Shown here in pieces: positions 61,760 through 64,000 of a stretch of 64,000 nt of DNA. Each line of letters begins with the position of its first letter. Position 1 is the stretch's first letter. Under the pieces are notes generated by a model. It saw nothing but the letters and a program-made list of their open reading frames with translations, did no database searches and was not told the origin of the DNA. This DNA is from Pseudoalteromonas shioyasakiensis (GTDB lineage: Bacteria > Pseudomonadota > Gammaproteobacteria > Enterobacterales > Alteromonadaceae): contig NZ_CP077770.1 in NCBI RefSeq assembly GCF_019134595.1, positions 1,136,001-1,200,000 of the forward strand. Reading direction: 5' to 3'. Both the position numbers and the translations under genes were made by a program.

Positions 61760-63898
61760 TTATTCAACTAAACCACGACGCTTTAATAGTGCGTCTGTTG
61801 TTGGTTTTTGACCACGGAACTCAATGTAGCTTTGCATTAAGTCGCGGCTGTTACCTTTAGATAAAATCTCTTTACGGAAATTATCACCGTTTTCACGTGT
61901 TAAACCACCTTCTTCGGTCATGTGTGCAAACGCATCTGCTGCGAATACTTCAGTCCAAAGGTATGCGTAGTAACCTGCTGAGTAACCACCGGCAAAGGTG
62001 TGGCTGAAGTAGCAAGACTTATAACGTGGTGGTACTGGGTAATAAGCAATACCGTGCTTGTCTAATGCATCATGTTCAAACTTTTGAACGTCTGTAATGT
62101 CAGCATCAACACCAAATGAGTGCCATTCCATATCAAGCAATGCCGCTGCTAAATACTCAGTTGTATCGAAGCCTTGGTTGAACTTTTGTGACTCAAGTAC
62201 TTTATTTAAAAGCGCTTTTGGAATTGGCTCACCCGTTTTGTAGTGCTTGGCATAGTTTGCAAGTACTGTTGGTTCAATATTCCAGTCTTCGTGTGCTTGT
62301 GAAGGGAACTCAACAAAGTCACGAGCAGTTGCTGTACCCGCTAAGCTTGGGTATTTAACATCAGAGAATAAACCGTGTGCAGCGTGACCAAACTCATGGA
62401 ACATCGTTGTAACTTCAGAGAAAGTCATGAGTGTAGGTTGACCTTCAGCTGGCTTAGGAATGTTCTGCGCGTTGTAGATCACAGGCATAGTGTCTTTAAG
62501 GCCGCTTTGGCTAACATAAGCACTCATCCATGCACCACCACGTTTACCTTCACGTGCGTAAGGGTCCATGTAGAATAGACCGATAGCGCTACCGTCTTCG
62601 TTAAATACTTCAAACACCATGACGTCTGCGTGATAAACCGGTAGGTCTTTACGCTCTTTAAAGGTAATGCCGTAAAGTTTATTCATCGCAAAGAATAAAC
62701 CGTCGTGGATCACTGACTGCATTTCAAAGTAAGGCTTAACTAAAGCTGGGTCTAAATCGTATTTCTCTTGGCGAACTTTTTCAGCGTAAAACGCCCAGTC
62801 CCAAGGTTGAAGCGCAAACGTTTCACCTGACTTTTTAATTACTTGTTGGATTTGCTCTGCTTCTGCTTCTGCTTTAGCAACCGCTTTCGGTGCTAAGTCA
62901 TCAAGGATGCCGTAAACATTTTCAGTTGTTTGCGCCATACGATTAGTCATTACATACGAAGCCCAATCTTTATAACCAAGTAATGCCGCTTTTTCTGCAC
63001 GTAGCTTAGTTTCTTTGATGATGATAGGGCTGTTTGTTGATTGTGCACGCGTTGAAGAAGTTGTCCAAATCTTTTCACGAAGCTTGCGGTTTTCAAGGCT
63101 TTGTAAGATAGGTTGGCGAGTCGTGTTCACCAGTGTGATCATGTAACCTTCTTTGCCTGCTTTTTTGGCAGCAGCTGCAAGGCTTGCAATTTCACCTTCA
63201 GATAAACCCGCTAGTTCGCTTTTATCTTTAACTAAAATCACATCTTCTTTAAATGATTTTAAGATATTTTGTGAAAACTCAGTTGAAAGCTTGGCAAGCT
63301 CTGCGTTGATTTCACGCATTTTTGCTTTTTCAGCTTCAGTTAGTTTTGCACCCGCGTTAACGAACTTTTTGTAGTAGTAATCAACAAGGCGTTGATCTTC
63401 AGCATTTAAAGACGCTTTGTTGTCGTAAATGCTTTGTACGCGAGCAAATAAAGCTTTGTTTAAGTAAATGTCATCAGTGTGAGCTGACATAATCGGCGCC
63501 ATTTTCGCGGCGATACGTTGGTACTCACTGTCAGAAATTAAACCCGATAAATTAAAAAATGCCGCAGACGTGCGGTCTAATAGCTCACCAGAGTACTCCA
63601 TTGCAACAAGGGTATTTTCAAATGTTGCTGGTTCTGGGTTGTTTGCAATCTTTGCAATTTCTGCTTTTTGCTGTGCGATGCCTGCTTCAAACGCTGGCTC
63701 GTAGTCTTTGGTCGAAATTTTATCAAACTCAGGGGCCATATATTGTAAAGGGCTTGGCTTGAAAAGAACGTTTTCAACATTAGCTGTTTGTGTTTCAGCG
63801 GCAGTTTCAACTTGAGTTTGAGTGTCGGCTTGTTGTGAACTACAAGCAGATAATAAAAGCACACTAGCAATCGTAGTTGCTACTAAGGTCTTACGCAT
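61760..63898 (-). CDS. dcp: M3-family peptidyl-dipeptidase, lipoprotein (Dcp)
   Basis: A 712-residue zinc metallopeptidase that removes dipeptides from C-termini of oligopeptides. The N-terminus is a lipoprotein signal (SVLLLSACS, Cys 19), so it is probably membrane-anchored in the periplasm. The zinc motif is HEFGHAAHGLFS (about 501), followed by the Glu ligand in ARDFVEFPSQAHEDW. The C-terminal substrate-binding stretch GGYSAGYYAYLW is complete. Length and motifs fit Dcp rather than the shorter oligopeptidase A. GGAG is six bases before the ATG. Single-gene unit with terminator. Confidence 0.94.
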   Translation of the reverse strand: MRKTLVATTIASVLLLSACSSQQADTQTQVETAAETQTANVENVLFKPSPLQYMAPEFDKISTKDYEPAFEAGIAQQKAEIAKIANNPEPATFENTLVAMEYSGELLDRTSAAFFNLSGLISDSEYQRIAAKMAPIMSAHTDDIYLNKALFARVQSIYDNKASLNAEDQRLVDYYYKKFVNAGAKLTEAEKAKMREINAELAKLSTEFSQNILKSFKEDVILVKDKSELAGLSEGEIASLAAAAKKAGKEGYMITLVNTTRQPILQSLENRKLREKIWTTSSTRAQSTNSPIIIKETKLRAEKAALLGYKDWASYVMTNRMAQTTENVYGILDDLAPKAVAKAEAEAEQIQQVIKKSGETFALQPWDWAFYAEKVRQEKYDLDPALVKPYFEMQSVIHDGLFFAMNKLYGITFKERKDLPVYHADVMVFEVFNEDGSAIGLFYMDPYAREGKRGGAWMSAYVSQSGLKDTMPVIYNAQNIPKPAEGQPTLMTFSEVTTMFHEFGHAAHGLFSDVKYPSLAGTATARDFVEFPSQAHEDWNIEPTVLANYAKHYKTGEPIPKALLNKVLESQKFNQGFDTTEYLAAALLDMEWHSFGVDADITDVQKFEHDALDKHGIAYYPVPPRYKSCYFSHTFAGGYSAGYYAYLWTEVFAADAFAHMTEEGGLTRENGDNFRKEILSKGNSRDLMQSYIEFRGQKPTTDALLKRRGLVE

Positions 63899-64000
63899 GA
63901 GAGCTCCAAAAATGTGGATAAATCTTTTCTAACTTATCAAATTTTTGGCTAGAAACAATCAAGTTTGTCGTTTGATTAGGGAATTTGAACGCAAATAATG
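63899..64000. other. Right-edge upstream region of dcp
   Basis: Only 102 bases, containing the ribosome binding site of dcp and an AT-rich promoter region. No other feature was recognised. Confidence 0.5.

Overview
The window looks like chromosomal DNA of a marine gammaproteobacterium of the order Alteromonadales, most likely Pseudoalteromonas or a close relative. The reasons are the moderate-to-low GC content by eye, four large TonB-dependent receptors, a two-propeller phytase, S9, M3 and M20 peptidases, and typical small genes of this group (DUF2986, DUF2256). No rRNA, tRNA, prophage, integrase or CRISPR array was seen. The genus is inferred; nothing in the window proves it.

Layout. 0-10 kb: a diguanylate cyclase, a DedA/YqaA-type membrane protein and a lactate-permease-family transporter; then a phytase/TonB-receptor operon facing a degenerate-GGDEF/AraC operon, with two Pho boxes in the shared intergenic region. 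10-17 kb: a lipoprotein, TonB receptor and diheme cytochrome c peroxidase on the minus strand, with a strong Fur-like palindrome upstream. 17-31 kb: MgtE, a LysR regulator with an amidohydrolase-RidA fusion, envelope proteins, a two-component system facing a Tat-lipoprotein intradiol dioxygenase, another TonB receptor and a PAS-GGDEF protein. 31-35 kb: a 1080-residue wHTH/STAND-ATPase/membrane/TPR protein with a small downstream partner, a 162-bp palindromic element, and a membrane-protein/XRE pair with paired operators. 35-40 kb: an MFS exporter, a double-Usp protein and a methionine-rich TonB receptor.

40-43.2 kb is a repeat-rich tract. Two clusters of alternating imperfect palindromes, about 230 bp per pair, lie as direct duplications on either side of an AraC/GyrI-like regulator. 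All long open frames inside these clusters look spurious. 43-64 kb is a set of metabolic and stress genes: M20 dipeptidase, putative porin, OsmC, photolyase with DUF2256, EF-hand protein pair, azoreductase, S9 peptidase whose stop codon lies in a 268-bp MITE-like element, MFS protein, YghU-type GST, STAS-like protein with an EEP-family hydrolase, rhomboid protease, DJ-1/PfpI protein with divergent LysR, dienelactone hydrolase, glycerophosphodiesterase, EamA exporter and Dcp.

The functional themes are nutrient scavenging through TonB receptors (organic phosphate, probably iron, perhaps copper), c-di-GMP signalling (two apparently active cyclases and one degenerate receptor-like protein), and redox or electrophile defence. 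Starts were moved inward from the longest open frame where a ribosome binding site, signal peptide or upstream regulatory site required it.
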